From: Neisseria canis | Lineage (GTDB): Bacteria; Pseudomonadota; Gammaproteobacteria; Burkholderiales; Neisseriaceae | Length of the DNA stretch: 64,000 bases | NCBI RefSeq assembly: GCF_900636765.1 | Contig: NZ_LR134313.1 | Coordinates: forward strand, 310,001-374,000 | Direction of reading: 5' to 3' | In this document: positions 18,769 to 27,727 of the stretch, piece by piece | How the letters are laid out: every line of letters begins with the position of its first letter | Position numbering within the stretch: position 1 is the first letter of the stretch | Position numbers and translations under genes: made by a program | Notes under the pieces: model-generated | Seen by the model: only the letters and a program-made list of their open reading frames with translations | Database searches by the model: none | What the model was told of the DNA's origin: nothing

Positions 18769-20214
18769 ATGAAACAGATTCAAGCCGATGTTGTGGTAAT
18801 CGGCGGCGGTACTGCCGGTATGGGCGCATTCCGCAATGCCCGTTTGCATACCGACAATGTTTACCTGATCGAAGGCCATACCTTCGGCACAACCTGCGCC
18901 CGCGTGGGCTGCATGCCATCCAAACTGCTGATTGCCGCTGCCGAAGCGCGTCACCATGCCCTGCATACCGATCCTTTCGGCATCCATTTGGATAAAAACA
19001 GCGTTACCGTTGATGGCGAAGAGGTTATGCACCGCGTGAAATCCGAGCGCGACCGCTTTGTCGGCTTCGTTGTTGAAGATGTTGAAGCATGGCCTGCCGA
19101 CAAACGCATCATGGGACATGCCAAATTTATTGACGAACACACCGTTCAAGTTGACCAACACACCCAAATCAAAGCCGACCGCATCGTGATTGCCACCGGC
19201 TCGCGTCCTTGGCTGCTTCCCGCATGGCAAACATTGGGCGACCGCCTGATTGTGAATGACGACGTATTTTCTTGGGATACCTTGCCTGAAAGCGTAGCCG
19301 TATTCGGCCCCGGCGTAATCGGTTTGGAACTCGGGCAGGCTCTGCACCGCTTAGGCGTGAAAGTCCATATCTTCGGCCCCAACGGCTCTTTGGGCGGCAT
19401 TTCCGACCCTGTGGTTTTGAAAGAAGCCATAGAGGTGTTCGGCGAGGAGTTAACCATGTCGCTGACAGCCCAAACCGAAGTCAGTCTCAATAAAGAAGGC
19501 AATGTGGAAGTAAAATGGCGCGAAGGCGATAAGAGCGGCACTTTTACCGCACAATACCTGCTGGCCGCCGCCGGCCGCAGCCCGAACGTAGACAATATCG
19601 GTTTGGAAAACCTCGATATCGTGCTTGACGATCGCGGCGTGCCCAAAGCCCACCCGCTCACCATGCAAACCAGCATCCCGCACATCTTTATCGCAGGCGA
19701 TGCGTCCAACCAACTGCCTCTGCTGCACGAGGCGAGCGACCAGGGCAAAATCGCCGGCGACAACGCAGGCCGCTATCCCAATATTGAAAACGGCTTACGC
19801 CGCAGCATGATCGGCGTGGTCTTTACCAGCCCGCAAATCGCAAGTGTAGGCTTAAGATTTGCCCAAGTGCAGGAGCGCTATAAAAATATGGAATGCGTGG
19901 CCATCGGGGAAGTATCGTTCCGCAACCAGGGCCGCAGCCGCGTGATGCTGGTTAACAAAGGCCATATGCGCGTTTATGCCGAACAAGGTTCCGGCCGCTT
20001 TATCGGCGCTGAAATCTTCGGCCCGTCGGCAGAACATTTGGCGCACCTTTTGGCTTGGGCGCACCAAGCGAAAATGACCGTTCCGCAAATGTTGGATATG
20101 CCTTTCTACCATCCCGTTATCGAGGAAGGCCTGCGCACGGCGCTGCGCGACGTGATGTCCAAACTGAGAACCAGCGAGCAGCACAGCGAATGCAAAGAAT
20201 GCCCCGGCGATTAA
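18769..20214 (+). CDS. FAD-dependent pyridine nucleotide-disulfide oxidoreductase (Gor/Lpd3-like)
   Basis: 481 residues from ATG 18769, preceded by GAAAGGAAAACC; an upstream in-frame ATG at 18739 adds ten residues. FAD motif IGGGTAGMGA (11-20), redox-active CARVGC (43-48), NAD(P)-binding FGPGVIGLELGQAL, FAD contact FIAGDA, and the C-terminal FYHPVIEEGL in place of the usual HPT-xE interface motif. The C-terminal ECKECPGD adds two extra cysteines. Annotated variously as dihydrolipoamide dehydrogenase or glutathione reductase (gor) in Neisseria. Adjacency to prx supports a role in peroxide defence. Confidence 0.88.
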   Translation: MKQIQADVVVIGGGTAGMGAFRNARLHTDNVYLIEGHTFGTTCARVGCMPSKLLIAAAEARHHALHTDPFGIHLDKNSVTVDGEEVMHRVKSERDRFVGFVVEDVEAWPADKRIMGHAKFIDEHTVQVDQHTQIKADRIVIATGSRPWLLPAWQTLGDRLIVNDDVFSWDTLPESVAVFGPGVIGLELGQALHRLGVKVHIFGPNGSLGGISDPVVLKEAIEVFGEELTMSLTAQTEVSLNKEGNVEVKWREGDKSGTFTAQYLLAAAGRSPNVDNIGLENLDIVLDDRGVPKAHPLTMQTSIPHIFIAGDASNQLPLLHEASDQGKIAGDNAGRYPNIENGLRRSMIGVVFTSPQIASVGLRFAQVQERYKNMECVAIGEVSFRNQGRSRVMLVNKGHMRVYAEQGSGRFIGAEIFGPSAEHLAHLLAWAHQAKMTVPQMLDMPFYHPVIEEGLRTALRDVMSKLRTSEQHSECKECPGD

Positions 20215-20246
20215 TTTGGTTTTTATAAGTCCAAGGGTAAACACAA

Positions 20247-20276
20247 TGCCTGTCTGAAAAAGATTTCAGACAGGCA
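20247..20276. terminator. Inverted DUS pair between convergent genes
   Basis: DUS 20247-20258, complement 20265-20276; 12-bp stem, 6-nt loop. It serves both the disulfide reductase and the converging hydrolase. Confidence 0.75.
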
Positions 20277-20300
20277 TTGTCTATTCCGGCTTGTTTCGGC

Positions 20301-20936
20301 TTATCTCAAAAACGGATTGTGCGTTTTTTCATGCCCGATAGTCGTCGTGCGGCCGTGCCCCGGCACCACCAGAGTATCGCCCGGCAGCGTAAACAGCTTG
20401 GTTCGGATATTGTGCAGCAAATCCTCATGGTTGCCGCGCGGGAAATCCGTTCGGCCTATGCTTTCGTAAAACAACACATCGCCCGCAATCAAAAGCTTGT
20501 CGTCAGGCGCATGAAACACCACATGGCCGGGCGTATGCCCCGGAATATGCAGCACCTCAAAACGGTGTTTGCCCACCGTTAAGCTGTCGTTTTCCTTGAG
20601 CCAACGATCAGGCGTAAACGAAGGCGACACAGGGAAGCCGTAATTCGCAGTCACTTCAGGCAGACTTTCCAACAAAAACAAATCATCCTCATGCGGCCCG
20701 ATAACCGGCAAAGACTTGCGCTCCAGCATATCCACCACACCGCCCACATGGTCGAGATGGCCGTGCGTCAGCCACACGGCCTGCACATTCAGCCCCAGCT
20801 TTTCGGCCTCCTCCAGCAAAAACAGCGCATCGCCGCCCACATCAGTAAACACCGCATCGCGGGTTTCCTCATCCCACAAAAGCGTGCAGTTTTGGCGGAA
20901 AGGCGTAACAGGCATAATTTGGCATTTTAAAGTCAT
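20301..20936 (-). CDS. MBL-fold hydrolase, glyoxalase II-like
   Basis: 211 residues. THGHLDHVGG (57-66) supplies H58, H60, D62 and H63 of the dinuclear zinc site; IPGHTPGHVVF and VPGHGRTT add the remaining ligands. Belongs to the short YcbL/GloB-like group that hydrolyses S-lactoylglutathione or other thioesters. It lacks the extra C-terminal domain of full glyoxalase II. Neighbouring thiol-redox genes fit a glutathione-linked role, but the substrate is not determined. Confidence 0.88.
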   Translation of the reverse strand: MTLKCQIMPVTPFRQNCTLLWDEETRDAVFTDVGGDALFLLEEAEKLGLNVQAVWLTHGHLDHVGGVVDMLERKSLPVIGPHEDDLFLLESLPEVTANYGFPVSPSFTPDRWLKENDSLTVGKHRFEVLHIPGHTPGHVVFHAPDDKLLIAGDVLFYESIGRTDFPRGNHEDLLHNIRTKLFTLPGDTLVVPGHGRTTTIGHEKTHNPFLR

Positions 20937-21020
20937 AACTTCTTTCAGACAGGCATAGTGTGTTTAATTGAAGCAGCGATTATGCCATAATCAAACCACA
21001 ACCAAAACACGGGGAAAATC

Positions 21021-21824
21021 ATGAAAACCATACTTTACGCGCTGCTCTTAGGCACCGCGGCAAACGCGGGTGCGCAAGATTTATTGTTGGCCAAAACCTT
21101 CGAAGGACAAAATCTCAGCGGTTGGGCCATGAGCGAAAAGCTCGACGGCGTTCGCGCTTATTGGAACGGCAAACAGCTTATCAGCCGCCAGGGCTACGCA
21201 TTCACGCCGCCCCCGAACTTTACGCACAATTTCCCGCCCTACCCGCTTGACGGCGAATTATTCAGCGCACGCGGCCGGTTCGAGCAGATTTCCGCTGCCG
21301 TGCGCGCACGGTCGGGCAACTGGCAAAGCATTAAATTCCATGTGTTCGACGTGCCGCGCGCCGAGGGAAATTTGTACCGGCGTCTGCATGTGATGGAAGA
21401 GCGGCTGAAAGTTTATCCGGCCAATATCGAAGTGATCACACAGATTCCGGTTCGCGATAATCAGCATGCGCTTGATTTTATGAACCAAATCATCGCGGCA
21501 GGCGGCGAAGGCGCGATTGTTCGCGATCCCGCTCTGCCTTACACCGGCGGGCGAAGCAACGGTTTTTTAAAGCTCAAACCCGAACAAGACGCCGAATGCA
21601 CCGTAACCGCACATCATGAAGGCAAAGGCAAATACGCAGGCAAGCTCGGCGCCATCAGCTGCCGCAACGAATCGGGCGAATTCAGAATCGGCAGCGGCTT
21701 TAAAGAGAGTGAACGCAGCAACCCGCCGCCCATCGGCACGCTGGTTACCTACAAACACCGGGGTTACACACAAAAAGGCCTGCCCCGCTTCGCCACATTT
21801 CTACGCGTGCGCAGCGACCGATAG
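21021..21824 (+). CDS. ligE: Secreted ATP-dependent DNA ligase LigE
   Basis: 267 residues with an N-terminal signal peptide (MKTILYALLLGTAANAGAQ, cleavage near residue 18-19). Then the minimal nucleotidyltransferase and OB domains of ATP-dependent ligases. Motif I is EKLDGVRA with the adenylated Lys at K40, motif III FHVFDV, motif IV GEGAIVRD, motif V GFLKLKP. Joins nicks in DNA outside the cytoplasm; in naturally competent Neisseria and relatives LigE is linked to extracellular DNA and biofilm. GGGGAAAATC precedes the ATG. It stands alone. Confidence 0.93.
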   Translation: MKTILYALLLGTAANAGAQDLLLAKTFEGQNLSGWAMSEKLDGVRAYWNGKQLISRQGYAFTPPPNFTHNFPPYPLDGELFSARGRFEQISAAVRARSGNWQSIKFHVFDVPRAEGNLYRRLHVMEERLKVYPANIEVITQIPVRDNQHALDFMNQIIAAGGEGAIVRDPALPYTGGRSNGFLKLKPEQDAECTVTAHHEGKGKYAGKLGAISCRNESGEFRIGSGFKESERSNPPPIGTLVTYKHRGYTQKGLPRFATFLRVRSDR

Positions 21825-21876
21825 GAAATAATATGTTTTTTAAACAATAATTTAGCCATATCCATCCGTACCTGTT

Positions 21877-22071
21877 ATGCAAAAAGAAAAGCAGGCCGCG
21901 CTCAAAGCAGCGGCAAAATTGAAAACAAGTAAAGAGGCCAAGCTCAAAGAATGGCGCGACGTGTCGGCGCAGCAGAGTTTCGCCAACGAATTCACCGTGT
22001 CTGCCCGCTTGGGCGAGCCGGCTTTCACCCAAGAGCAAGCCGATATGGTGGCCGCTTTGTTCGGCAAGTAG
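21877..22071 (+). CDS. Small hypothetical protein (64 aa), basic, helical
   Basis: Starts MQKEKQAALKAAAKLKTSKE and ends FTQEQADMVAALFGK. Lys/Ala-rich amphipathic helix with no membrane segment. An in-frame stop at 21853 fixes the ATG as the only usual start, but there is no clear Shine-Dalgarno. It lies 52 bp after ligE on the same strand and a DUS begins 5 bp after its stop. Codon use resembles neighbours (GCC, CTC, AAG). Probably real; function unknown. Confidence 0.5.
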   Translation: MQKEKQAALKAAAKLKTSKEAKLKEWRDVSAQQSFANEFTVSARLGEPAFTQEQADMVAALFGK

Positions 22072-22156
22072 ACCATGCCTGTCTGAAAACTCGGCTACGG
22101 TTTCGTTATGCCCGCAACAAGCCCGAGCATGGCGGAATCCAAACCGGATTATGAAA

Positions 22157-22186
22157 TGCCTGTCTGAAAAGTGTTTCAGACAGGCA
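22157..22186. terminator. Inverted DUS pair after rmuC
   Basis: DUS 22157-22168 and complement 22175-22186 with a 6-nt loop, between the convergent small gene and rmuC. A further single DUS is at 22076-22087. Confidence 0.75.
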
Positions 22187-22204
22187 TTTTCCAAACCCGC
22201 ACAC

Positions 22205-23680
22205 TCACGCTTCCCCGCCGCTTCCAACCGCTCCGATTCGAGGCGCTTCCTGCTCCGCCGCTGCCTGCTCGGTGAGGCTTTTCTCCAATTGTTTGCCTGC
22301 TTTAATGCCCAGCTTGCGCAGCTTTTCCGCGCGGTTCACCAAATTGCCGCGGCCTTCGTAAAGCTGTTTGTAGGCCGCCTGATATTGGTTTTGCGCCTGT
22401 TCGATGTTTTTGCCCACGCTCTCCAGCGTTTGCACGAAGCCGACAAACTTATCGTAAAGTTTGCCGCCCTCTTCCGCTATGGTCAGCGCGTTTTGGTTTT
22501 GCTGTTCATTGCGCCACAAATGCGCCACCGTGCACAAAGTGGCCAACAGCGTGCTCGGGCCGGTGAGCATGATGCGCTTGTCGAAACATTCTTGAAACAG
22601 GTTGTTGTCATGTTGCAGGGCAAGCAGATACGCAGGCTCGACCGGGATAAACATAAACACAAAATCCAATGTGCTCACACCTTCGATTTCGCTGTATTGC
22701 TTGAGTGACAAGCCTTTGATGTGGCTGCGCACGCTGGCGGCATGGGCGGCCAATTCGCGCTCGGCATCTTCTTTCGTTTGCGCCTGAGTGTAGCGCACAT
22801 AGGCGGTGAGCGACACTTTGGCGTCGATAATCATCTGCTTGCCGTCGGGCAGGTTCACCAACACATCAGGCTGCAAGCGGCGGACGCTGCCGTCTTCTTC
22901 CTGGCGGGTGGAAGATGCCTGCACGATATACTCGCGACCCTTTACCAAACCCGAATTTTCCAACACGCTTTCCAATATCATTTCGCCCCAATTGCCCTGA
23001 GCCTTGTTTTGCGTGCCCACCAGCGCTTCGGTGAGCGCTTTGGCGTCGATATGCAGCTGGTTATTCAGGGTTTGCAGCCTTTTTAATTCGTTTTCCAGCG
23101 TCAGCCGCTCTTTGGTTTCTTTTTCATAAGTGTTCTGAACCAATTGGCTGAAACCGCTGATGCGCTCGTTGAGCGGGTTGAGCAGTTGGTTGAGGTTTTC
23201 GCGGTTTTGCTCGGTGAAGCGTTTGGTTTTTTCTTCCAAAATATCGTTGGCAAGCGTTTGGAACTGATGGCTCAGATTGGCGCGCGCATCTTGCAGCAGG
23301 GTGATTTTTTCTTCGTGAATGCGCCGCTCCTGCTCCATTTGCGCGTTCAGCCGCTCGTTGCTCACGCGCAAGTCTTCATAATCTTTTTTCAGACAGGCGT
23401 AATCGCTTTGCCGCGCCTGCAAATCCTCAATGTGTTGGTTGGCGGCGGCAAGATTGCTTTGCGCCGATTGGTGGGCTTGGCGCAACCCGGCAAGCTCGGC
23501 TTCCGCTTCTTCTTTTTCCTGCGCGGCAAAACGGTATTGCTCGGAACGTTCGGCAAGCTGGGTGTGCAGCGCCTGCCGCTCGGTTTGGTAGCGGTGGCGC
23601 AGCACCGCCCAAGTCAGCAGAAACACAAACATGCAGGCAGCGGCGGCGGCAATCAGCAGATAAATGAGTTGGTCGGTCAT
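22205..23680 (-). CDS. rmuC: RmuC-family DNA recombination protein
   Basis: 491 residues from the ATG at 23680. An N-terminal membrane helix (LIYLLIAAAAACMFVFLLTW, about 4-24) is followed by a long coiled coil (about 30-170) rich in Glu/Gln/Arg, then the conserved RmuC nuclease-like domain (GNWGEMILESVLENSG, QPDVLVNLPDGKQMIIDAKVSL, VFMFIPVEPAY). RmuC limits inversions at short inverted repeats, which is apt in a genome full of paired DUS. The frame stays open 34 codons further upstream without family similarity. A degenerate DUS lies in the coding region near 23387. Confidence 0.92.
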   Translation of the reverse strand: MTDQLIYLLIAAAAACMFVFLLTWAVLRHRYQTERQALHTQLAERSEQYRFAAQEKEEAEAELAGLRQAHQSAQSNLAAANQHIEDLQARQSDYACLKKDYEDLRVSNERLNAQMEQERRIHEEKITLLQDARANLSHQFQTLANDILEEKTKRFTEQNRENLNQLLNPLNERISGFSQLVQNTYEKETKERLTLENELKRLQTLNNQLHIDAKALTEALVGTQNKAQGNWGEMILESVLENSGLVKGREYIVQASSTRQEEDGSVRRLQPDVLVNLPDGKQMIIDAKVSLTAYVRYTQAQTKEDAERELAAHAASVRSHIKGLSLKQYSEIEGVSTLDFVFMFIPVEPAYLLALQHDNNLFQECFDKRIMLTGPSTLLATLCTVAHLWRNEQQNQNALTIAEEGGKLYDKFVGFVQTLESVGKNIEQAQNQYQAAYKQLYEGRGNLVNRAEKLRKLGIKAGKQLEKSLTEQAAAEQEAPRIGAVGSGGEA

Positions 23681-23859
23681 ATTGATGCGTGAAAAGCGGA
23701 AACAAAGCCGCATGTTAGCAGATTTCGCCTCCATTCTGCCGCCGGCCAAGATAATTTTCAGACAGGCATACAAATACGGCATTCTGTTGCTTGGCTAATT
23801 CTGCCTAAAAATTGTACAATTACGTTCCTGATAATAAGCAAAACCACACACCATCTACT

Positions 23860-24852
23860 ATGCTTATCGGCCCCTACCAAACCGAATTTCCGCTCGCTCT
23901 GGCGCCGATGGCAGGCATCACCGACAAACCTTTCCGCAACCTTGCCCGCGCATTCGGCGCAGGTTGGGCGGTAAGCGAGATGCTGACCAGCGACCCCTCG
24001 CTCAGAAACACCAAAAAAACCCTGCGCCGCAGCGACTATCAAGGCGAAAACGGCGTGATTGCCGTGCAGATTGCCGGCAGCGACCCGGCCCAAATGGCGG
24101 AAGCCGCACGTTACAATGTCGAGCAGGGCGCGCAGGTTATCGACATCAACATGGGCTGCCCTGCCAAAAAAGTGTGCAACGTATTGGCCGGCAGCGCCTT
24201 GCTGCAAAACGAGCCTTTGGTCGAAGCCATTCTGAATGCCGTGGTGCGCGCGGTGGATGTGCCCGTTACCCTGAAAACCCGTTTGGGCTGGAACGACGAC
24301 AATAAAAACATCCGCACCGTCGCCCGCATGGCCGAAGATGCCGGCATTGCCGCATTGGCCATCCACGGCAGAACGCGCACCCAAATGTATAAAGGCGAAG
24401 CCGAATACGGGCTGATTGCCGAAGTAAAACAGCATACCGGCATCCCGTTGTGGGTCAACGGCGACATTACCAGCCCGCAGAAAGCCGCCACCGTGTTGGC
24501 GCAAACCGGCGCCGACGGCGTGATGGTAGGACGCGGCGCGCAAGGCCAGCCTTGGCTGTTTGCCGACATCCGCCATTACCTGCAAACCGGCGGTCTGCCC
24601 GCCCCGCTGCCGTTTGGTCAGGCCGCAGCCACCATGCTGGCGCATTTGCAGGCCATGCACGATTTTTACGGAGAAACCGCAGGCGTGCGCATCGCCCGCA
24701 AACACATCGGCTGGTACACAGCCCGCCTGCCGCAGGGCGAAGCCTTCCGCAAAGAAGCCAACCGCCTGGAAAGCGCGGCCGCCCAATACGACGCCGCAGC
24801 CCGCTTCCTCGAAAGCTGCCCGCTGGAACACTGGCCCGCCGATTACCGATAG
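23860..24852 (+). CDS. dusB: tRNA-dihydrouridine synthase B
   Basis: Flavoenzyme reducing uridine to dihydrouridine in the tRNA D-loop. 330 residues from ATG 23860; the frame extends 16 codons further up without a family match. APMAGITDKPFR (15-26), catalytic Cys100 in NMGCPAKKV, LAIHGRTRTQ and GVMVGRGAQGQPW for FMN phosphate. Paired with fis as in most gamma- and betaproteobacteria. Confidence 0.95.
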   Translation: MLIGPYQTEFPLALAPMAGITDKPFRNLARAFGAGWAVSEMLTSDPSLRNTKKTLRRSDYQGENGVIAVQIAGSDPAQMAEAARYNVEQGAQVIDINMGCPAKKVCNVLAGSALLQNEPLVEAILNAVVRAVDVPVTLKTRLGWNDDNKNIRTVARMAEDAGIAALAIHGRTRTQMYKGEAEYGLIAEVKQHTGIPLWVNGDITSPQKAATVLAQTGADGVMVGRGAQGQPWLFADIRHYLQTGGLPAPLPFGQAAATMLAHLQAMHDFYGETAGVRIARKHIGWYTARLPQGEAFRKEANRLESAAAQYDAAARFLESCPLEHWPADYR

Positions 24853-24861
24853 AAATTACTG

Positions 24862-24920
24862 TGCCTGTCTGAAAACACGCCACGCAGCTTCTGCGCAGCC
24901 CTACGCTTTTCAGACAGGCA
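24862..24920. repeat. Inverted DUS pair between dusB and fis
   Basis: DUS 24862-24873 and complement 24909-24920, 35 nt apart, within the operon gap. Confidence 0.5.
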
Positions 24921-24959
24921 TTCCGTCAGACAATATGAATTACTATAAAGGAAAACACC

Positions 24960-25205
24960 ATGCCCGGCAGAGTGCCCGACATCGCCCATACCATCGAACA
25001 AAACCTCAACCAATACTTCCGCACGCTCGACGGCGAGCCTGCGCAAGGCGTTTATGATATGGTTATCCTCCAAGTAGAGCAGCCCCTGCTGCGCTGCGTG
25101 ATGGCACAATGCGGCGGCAACCAATCCAAAGCCGCCGCCGTGCTGGGGCTGAACCGCAATACACTACGCAAAAAACTCATGCTGCACGGATTATTAGAAC
25201 CATAA
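24960..25205 (+). CDS. fis: Fis-family nucleoid protein
   Basis: 81 residues, slightly shorter than E. coli Fis (98). The C-terminal HTH GNQSKAAAVLGLNRNTLRKK (54-73) is strongly conserved; the N-terminal beta-hairpin arm is short. AAAGGAAAACACC precedes the ATG. Binds and bends DNA at promoters and recombination sites. Second gene of dusB-fis. Confidence 0.93.
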   Translation: MPGRVPDIAHTIEQNLNQYFRTLDGEPAQGVYDMVILQVEQPLLRCVMAQCGGNQSKAAAVLGLNRNTLRKKLMLHGLLEP

Positions 25206-25210
25206 CAAAG

Positions 25211-25249
25211 GCCTGTCTGAAAACCTTTATGTTTTCAGGCAGGCTTTTT
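25211..25249 (+). terminator. Intrinsic terminator of fis (diverged DUS pair)
   Basis: GCCTGTCTGAAAAC (25211-25224) pairs with GTTTTCAGGCAGGC (25231-25244), then TTTTTC. Both DUS arms have drifted from consensus while the stem is kept, suggesting selection for termination, not uptake. Confidence 0.8.
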
Positions 25250-25286
25250 CATACCAACCCACCGACCTAACCCATAAGGAACCAAA

Positions 25287-26864
25287 ATGGCAACCGTAAA
25301 ACGTGCCCTCATCAGCCTGTCCGACAAAACAGGCGCCGTAGAATTTGCCCGCGCATTAAGCTCGATGGGCGTTGAAATCCTTTCCACCGGCGGCACCGCC
25401 AAGCTGCTGGCCGACGCAGGCCTGCCCGTGATAGAAGTGGCCGACTACACCGGCTTCCCCGAAATGCTCGACGGCCGCGTGAAAACCCTGCACCCGAAAA
25501 TCCACGGCGGCATTCTCGGCCGCCGCGACTTGGACGAACACGTTGCCAAAATGAAAGAGCACGGCATCGATACCATCGACTTGGTGTGCGTCAACCTCTA
25601 CCCATTCGCCGCCACCATCGCCAAACCCGGCTGCACATTGGAAGACGCGATTGAAAACATCGACATCGGCGGCCCCACCATGGTGCGCTCCGCCGCCAAA
25701 AACTGGAAACACGTCGCCATCATCACCGACAACAGCGACTTCGCCCCAGTAATCGAAGAGCTGCAAAACAACGGCGGCCGGCTGAGCGACAAAACCCGCT
25801 TCAACCTCTCGCGCAAAGCCTTCAGCCACACCGCCCAATACGACGGCATGATTTCCAATTACCTCACCAGCGTGTGCGACGAAAAACTCAGCGGCGAGCC
25901 GCAAATCAACGAGTTTCCCGCCCAAATCAACCAAAGCTGGATCAAAGTGCAAGAAATGCGCTACGGTGAAAACCCGCACCAGCAAGCCGCGTTCTACCGC
26001 GATTTCTACCCCGCTGCCGGCAGCCTTTCCGCCTACACCCAGCTGCAAGGCAAAGAATTGTCCTACAACAACATTGCCGACGCCGATGCCGCATGGGAAG
26101 CCGTGAAAGCCTTCGACCAACCCGCCTGCGTGATTGTGAAACACGCCAACCCGTGCGGCGTGGCCGTGGCAAACGACACGCTCACCGCCTACAAACTGGC
26201 CTTCGCCACCGACACCACCAGCGCATTCGGCGGCATCATCGCGTTTAACCGCGAAGTGGACGCCGACACGGTAGAAGCCGTAACCGGCCAGTTCCTCGAA
26301 GTGTTGATGGCACCCAAGTTTACCGACAAAGCCAAAGAAATCATCGCCGCCAAGAAAAACGTGCGCGTACTCGAAGTGCCGCTGATGGCCGGCGCCAACC
26401 GCTTCGAACTCAAACGCGTGGGCGGCGGCCTGTTGGTACAAACCCCCGACATCCACCGCATCAAACGCGACGATTTAAAAGTGGTTTCCAAACGCCAGCC
26501 GACAGAACAAGAGTGGCAGGACTTAATGTTTGTGTGGAACGTGGCCAAATTCGTAAAATCCAACGCCATCGTATTCGGTAAAGAAGGCCAAACCTACGGT
26601 ATCGGCGCCGGCCAGATGAGCCGCGTCGATTCCACCCGCATCGCCGCGCGTAAAGCGCAAGACGGCGGTTTTAACCTCAACGGCGCCTGCGCCGCCTCCG
26701 ATGCTTTCTTCCCTTTCCGCGACGGCATCGACGTGATTGCGGAACAAGGCATCAAAGCCATCATCCACCCCGGCGGCTCCGTGCGCGACGAAGAGGTGTT
26801 TGCCGCTGCCGACGAGCACGGCATCGCCATGGTCCTCACAGGCGTGCGCCACTTCCGCCACTAA
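25287..26864 (+). CDS. purH: Bifunctional AICAR formyltransferase/IMP cyclohydrolase
   Basis: Last two steps of IMP synthesis. 525 residues. An N-terminal MGS-like cyclohydrolase domain ([40 protein letters not shown]) and a C-terminal transformylase ([12 protein letters not shown] with catalytic Lys-His, [21 protein letters not shown]). AAGGAACCAAA precedes the ATG. Monocistronic, closed by an inverted DUS pair. Confidence 0.98.
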   Translation: MATVKRALISLSDKTGAVEFARALSSMGVEILSTGGTAKLLADAGLPVIEVADYTGFPEMLDGRVKTLHPKIHGGILGRRDLDEHVAKMKEHGIDTIDLVCVNLYPFAATIAKPGCTLEDAIENIDIGGPTMVRSAAKNWKHVAIITDNSDFAPVIEELQNNGGRLSDKTRFNLSRKAFSHTAQYDGMISNYLTSVCDEKLSGEPQINEFPAQINQSWIKVQEMRYGENPHQQAAFYRDFYPAAGSLSAYTQLQGKELSYNNIADADAAWEAVKAFDQPACVIVKHANPCGVAVANDTLTAYKLAFATDTTSAFGGIIAFNREVDADTVEAVTGQFLEVLMAPKFTDKAKEIIAAKKNVRVLEVPLMAGANRFELKRVGGGLLVQTPDIHRIKRDDLKVVSKRQPTEQEWQDLMFVWNVAKFVKSNAIVFGKEGQTYGIGAGQMSRVDSTRIAARKAQDGGFNLNGACAASDAFFPFRDGIDVIAEQGIKAIIHPGGSVRDEEVFAAADEHGIAMVLTGVRHFRH

Positions 26865-26879
26865 TGCCCGCATAAACAA

Positions 26880-26908
26880 TGCCTGTCTGAAAACTTTTCA
26901 GACAGGCA
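26880..26908. terminator. Inverted DUS pair after purH
   Basis: DUS 26880-26891, complement 26897-26908; short loop, followed by TTTTG. Good plus-strand terminator. Confidence 0.75.
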
Positions 26909-26927
26909 TTTTGTATTGTTGGCAAAG

Positions 26928-27067
26928 TATGGCAATAAACTTAACAATCAACATATCCGTCATACTCGGGCTTGACCCGAGTATCTTCTCAACTTATCGG
27001 AACTCAATATACTCGGGGCAAGCCCGAGTATGACGAGTGTAGTATTTTTAAGTGGATTTACACTATT
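26928..27067. repeat. Miniature palindromic repeat, copy B (CREE-like ends)
   Basis: 140 bp from TATGGCAATAAACTTAA to GTGGATTTACACTATT. Carries two facing palindromes, GTCATACTCGGGCTTGACCC and ACTCGGGGCAAGCCCGAGTA. The right end supplies the TAG stop of tag (27063-27065). Confidence 0.7.
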
Positions 27068-27608
27068 CCGCCCACTTCGGCTGCCGCTTCAACACCTCCC
27101 CATATACCGGACAACTTACCGCATGCGCGCCGGGCAAATACCCCGTGCTCATCAGAAACTCTTTCACAATCTCGCTACCGACAAACTTAAAATGCTTTTT
27201 AAACAGCTTCACCCATTCAGACAGGCCTCTCGGGTGATGCGCGTCCAGCCAGTTCTTAAACGAACCGTATTCCTGCTGCAAAGCCAAAATCCGCCCGGCA
27301 TTATAAATGGCCGCATTGATTTTCAAACGGTTGCGGACAATGCCCGCATCATTCAGCAAACGCCCGCGGTCGGCTTCGGTGTAAGCCGCAACGGCGGCAA
27401 TGTCAAACCCCGAATAAGCCGAGCGAAACGCCGCCTGCTTACTCAATATCAACGTCCAACTCAACCCGGCCTGATTGATTTCCAATACCAGCCGCCCAAA
27501 CAATTCATTGTCGTCATCAATCGGAAAGCCGTACGCACAATCGTGATAATGCTTGTTCGGATTATCCGTATCCGGCGGCAGCGAGTTGGCAAAGTCGCAA
27601 TAAGTCAT
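27063..27608 (-). CDS. tag: DNA-3-methyladenine glycosylase I
   Basis: Excises 3-methyladenine from alkylated DNA. 181 residues from the ATG at 27608, giving MTYCDFANSLPP; the frame extends 28 codons upstream without a family match. FGRLVLEINQAGLSW and the TGYLPGAH/CPVY C-terminal region match Tag; the zinc ligands would be the early Cys (YCDF), YHD and the late H-x-C pair. The start overlaps a degenerate DUS and lacks a clear Shine-Dalgarno. The stop codon lies in the end of a miniature repeat. Confidence 0.9.
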   Translation of the reverse strand: MTYCDFANSLPPDTDNPNKHYHDCAYGFPIDDDNELFGRLVLEINQAGLSWTLILSKQAAFRSAYSGFDIAAVAAYTEADRGRLLNDAGIVRNRLKINAAIYNAGRILALQQEYGSFKNWLDAHHPRGLSEWVKLFKKHFKFVGSEIVKEFLMSTGYLPGAHAVSCPVYGEVLKRQPKWAE

Positions 27609-27682
27609 TTCAGACAGGCCTTTTATATAGACAATGTTATCGACACACAGTAACGACGTGATTAAACCATCATCATAACGAT

Positions 27683-27709
27683 AGGAGGGCATCGTTTATT
27701 ACGCCCTCC
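27683..27709. terminator. Hairpin between lipoprotein gene and tag
   Basis: AGGAGGGC (27683-27690) pairs with GCCCTCC (27703-27709), 12-nt loop. No T tract on the minus strand, so it is a weak terminator candidate for the lipoprotein gene. Confidence 0.4.
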
Positions 27710-27727
27710 CGATTCTTGAAACAAAGA

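Noticed and set aside
25356..26456. 366-codon minus-strand open frame across purH
   Set aside because: Antisense shadow of the well-conserved purH gene.
27030..27653. 207-codon plus-strand open frame across tag
   Set aside because: Antisense shadow; the minus strand encodes a recognisable Tag.
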